This document shows positions 12,966 through 14,270 of a DNA stretch of 14,270 nt, in pieces. The notes beneath the pieces are model-generated. The model did not search any database and had not been told where the DNA came from. It saw nothing but the letters and a program-made list of their open reading frames with translations. The stretch is from JAVJPJ01 sp040217295 (GTDB taxonomy: Bacteria > Pseudomonadota > Alphaproteobacteria > Rhodobacterales > Rhodobacteraceae), in the NCBI GenBank assembly GCA_964460185.1, contig CAYWTM010000086.1, positions 1 to 14,270 of the forward strand, given 5' to 3'. Each line of letters begins with the position of its first letter. The first letter of the stretch is position 1. The position numbers were made by a program, and so were the translations under genes.

Positions 12966-13150
12966 TGCGGATCCTGGTCGCGGACATGGTCGTCCAGCAC
13001 CTGGCGTGCGCGGTCGGCCTCGTGCTGGTCGCGCGTCCGTTCGGCCGTGGTCCGCCCATGCTTGGCGGCCTTGGCATCGGCCTGCCGTTTTCGATCATCG
13101 CGCGCGCGGGTCTTGCGCGCGCGGTTCAGGTTGACGACCTTGCCTGTCAC
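12962..13150 (-). CDS. DUF4169 family small basic protein
   Basis: 62 residues, starting MTGKVVNLNRARKTRARDD and continuing as a highly charged Arg/Lys/Asp/Glu-rich, probably helical chain to the end. The KVVNLNRARK start and the AAKHGRTTAERTRD block (about 28-41) are hallmarks of DUF4169 (PF13770), a family of unknown function found mainly in alphaproteobacteria. No cysteine, membrane segment or enzyme motif is seen. Translation begins at GTG 13150 and overlaps the fumC stop by 4 bp (GTGA), while its own stop overlaps the RHH start in the same way. This double coupling implies near-stoichiometric production downstream of fumarase. Confidence 0.8.
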   Translation of the reverse strand: MTGKVVNLNRARKTRARDDRKRQADAKAAKHGRTTAERTRDQHEADRARQVLDDHVRDQDPQ

Positions 13151-14270
13151 TTGGGCCCGATCATCTGTTCGGGGCGCACCACGGCATCAAAGGTCGCCTC
13201 GTCGACAAACCCGAGATTGATGGCTTCTTCCTTCAAGGTGGTGCCGTTCTTGTGGGCGGTCTTGGCCACGGTCGTGGCGTTGTCATAACCGATCGTGGGG
13301 GCAAGCGCGGTGACCAGCATCAGGCTTTCGCGCATCAGCTTTTCGATCCGCACCACGTCGGCCTTGATGCCCACGACACAATTGTCGGTGAAGGCCACGC
13401 AGGCGTCGCCGATCAGTTGCATGGATTGCAGCACGTTGTAGGCCATCATGGGCTTGTAGACGTTCAATTCGAAATGACCTTGCGATCCGGCAAAACCCAC
13501 GGCGGCGTCATTGCCGATGACGTGGGCGCAGACCTGAGTCATCGCCTCGCACTGTGTCGGGTTCACCTTGCCGGGCATGATCGAGCTTCCGGGTTCGTTT
13601 TCGGGCAGCATCAATTCACCCAGGCCACAGCGCGGTCCGGACCCCAACAGGCGGATATCATTGGCGATCTTGAACAGGGCCGCAGCCGCCGTCTTCATCG
13701 CGCCCGACATGGCGACCATGGCGTCATGAGCGGCCAGGGCCTCGAACTTGTTGGGGGCCGTCACGAAGGGCAGGCCGGTGATGCGCGCCATGTTCGCGGC
13801 AACCTCTTCGCCCCATCCGACGGGTGAGTTCAGGCCGGTTCCCACGGCGGTGCCGCCCTGTGCCAGTTCGTAGATGTCGCCAAGCGCCGCCTCGATCCGC
13901 TCGATCGACTTTTTCACCTGGTGGGCATAGCCGGAAAATTCCTGCGCAAGCGTCAGCGGCGTCGCGTCCATGGTGTGGGTGCGGCCAATCTTGATGATGC
14001 CGTCGAATTCCCCGACCTTGGCCTCAAGCGCCGCGTGCAGCTTTTTCAGCCCCGGCAGGGTCACATCGCGCGCTGTCATGGCTGTGGCGACATGCATGGC
14101 AGTCGGGAAGGTGTCGTTGGATGACTGGCCCATATTGCAGTGGTCGTTGGGATGAACGGGGGTCTTTGACCCGATCACGCCGCCCAGGATCTCGATCGCG
14201 CGGTTGGCGATGACCTCGTTGGCGTTCATGTTCGATTGCGTACCAGACCCGGTCTGCCAGACCACCAGCG
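13147..14270 (-). CDS. fumC: Class II fumarate hydratase, 5' end outside window
   Basis: Partial: about 374 C-terminal residues of an enzyme of roughly 460. FumC is the iron-independent, oxygen-stable homotetrameric fumarase of the TCA cycle (fumarate + H2O to L-malate). Seen in order are WQTGSGTQSNMNANEV (active-site Ser/Thr region), VHPNDHCNMGQSSNDTFPTAMH (B-site HPND and SSNDTFP), GRTHTMDATPLTLAQE (catalytic His), the TAVGTGLN block and the signature loop GSSIMPGKVNPTQCE (catalytic Ser). All key residues are intact. The frame is open to the right edge, so the start, promoter and first 90 or so residues are not visible. The stop overlaps the DUF4169 GTG start. Assignment to fumarase rather than aspartase or argininosuccinate lyase rests on these motifs. 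Confidence 0.96.
   Translation of the reverse strand, partial: LVVWQTGSGTQSNMNANEVIANRAIEILGGVIGSKTPVHPNDHCNMGQSSNDTFPTAMHVATAMTARDVTLPGLKKLHAALEAKVGEFDGIIKIGRTHTMDATPLTLAQEFSGYAHQVKKSIERIEAALGDIYELAQGGTAVGTGLNSPVGWGEEVAANMARITGLPFVTAPNKFEALAAHDAMVAMSGAMKTAAAALFKIANDIRLLGSGPRCGLGELMLPENEPGSSIMPGKVNPTQCEAMTQVCAHVIGNDAAVGFAGSQGHFELNVYKPMMAYNVLQSMQLIGDACVAFTDNCVVGIKADVVRIEKLMRESLMLVTALAPTIGYDNATTVAKTAHKNGTTLKEEAINLGFVDEATFDAVVRPEQMIGPK

Overview
The window is high-G+C alphaproteobacterial chromosome. The protein sequences look like the Rhodobacterales (roseobacter/Paracoccaceae type). This is a judgement from recognised proteins (DUF4169 and RHH_4-type small proteins, a compact MetF-like protein beside a pterin-binding methyltransferase, a D-3-hydroxybutyrate dehydrogenase next to a patatin), not from a database search. 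Gene density is high. No insertion sequence, phage gene, CRISPR array, tRNA or rRNA was seen, so this is core rather than mobile DNA.

Left part (1-3352). A minus-strand operon reads PF13769 'virulence factor' small protein -> divergent MetF-like methylenetetrahydrofolate reductase -> methyltetrahydrofolate:corrinoid methyltransferase (cut by the left edge). It looks like a one-carbon/cobalamin module, probably feeding methionine synthesis through a split MetH system. Divergent from it is a short-type Ppx/GppA phosphatase gene whose predicted promoter overlaps a perfect dyad.

Middle (3361-8607). A minus-strand cluster encodes D-3-hydroxybutyrate dehydrogenase, a pentapeptide-repeat protein and a patatin-like hydrolase; this suggests polyhydroxybutyrate/ketone-body metabolism at the granule or membrane surface. 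Upstream, in the 331-bp gap before a YejA-like peptide-binding protein, lies what appears to be an unannotated minus-strand small RNA gene of about 76 nt. It has a promoter, a 5' hairpin and a strong intrinsic terminator, and is the most interesting element here. The YejA-like gene stands alone without permease genes and ends at a bidirectional terminator shared with a DUF502 membrane-protein gene.

Right part (8728-14270). psuK-psuG (pseudouridine salvage, ATGA overlap) is divergent from rpsB-tsf (ribosomal protein S2 and elongation factor Ts). The rpsB leader can fold into a closed three-way junction, a candidate S2 autoregulatory leader. tsf ends in two tandem hairpins. Convergent with it is a tightly coupled operon fumC -> DUF4169 -> RHH protein, joined by two GTGA start/stop overlaps; fumC runs off the right edge.

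No wholly new protein system is visible. The novel candidates are RNA and regulatory: the small RNA, the rpsB leader, several dyads over predicted promoters, and the divergent MetF with its PF13769 partner.
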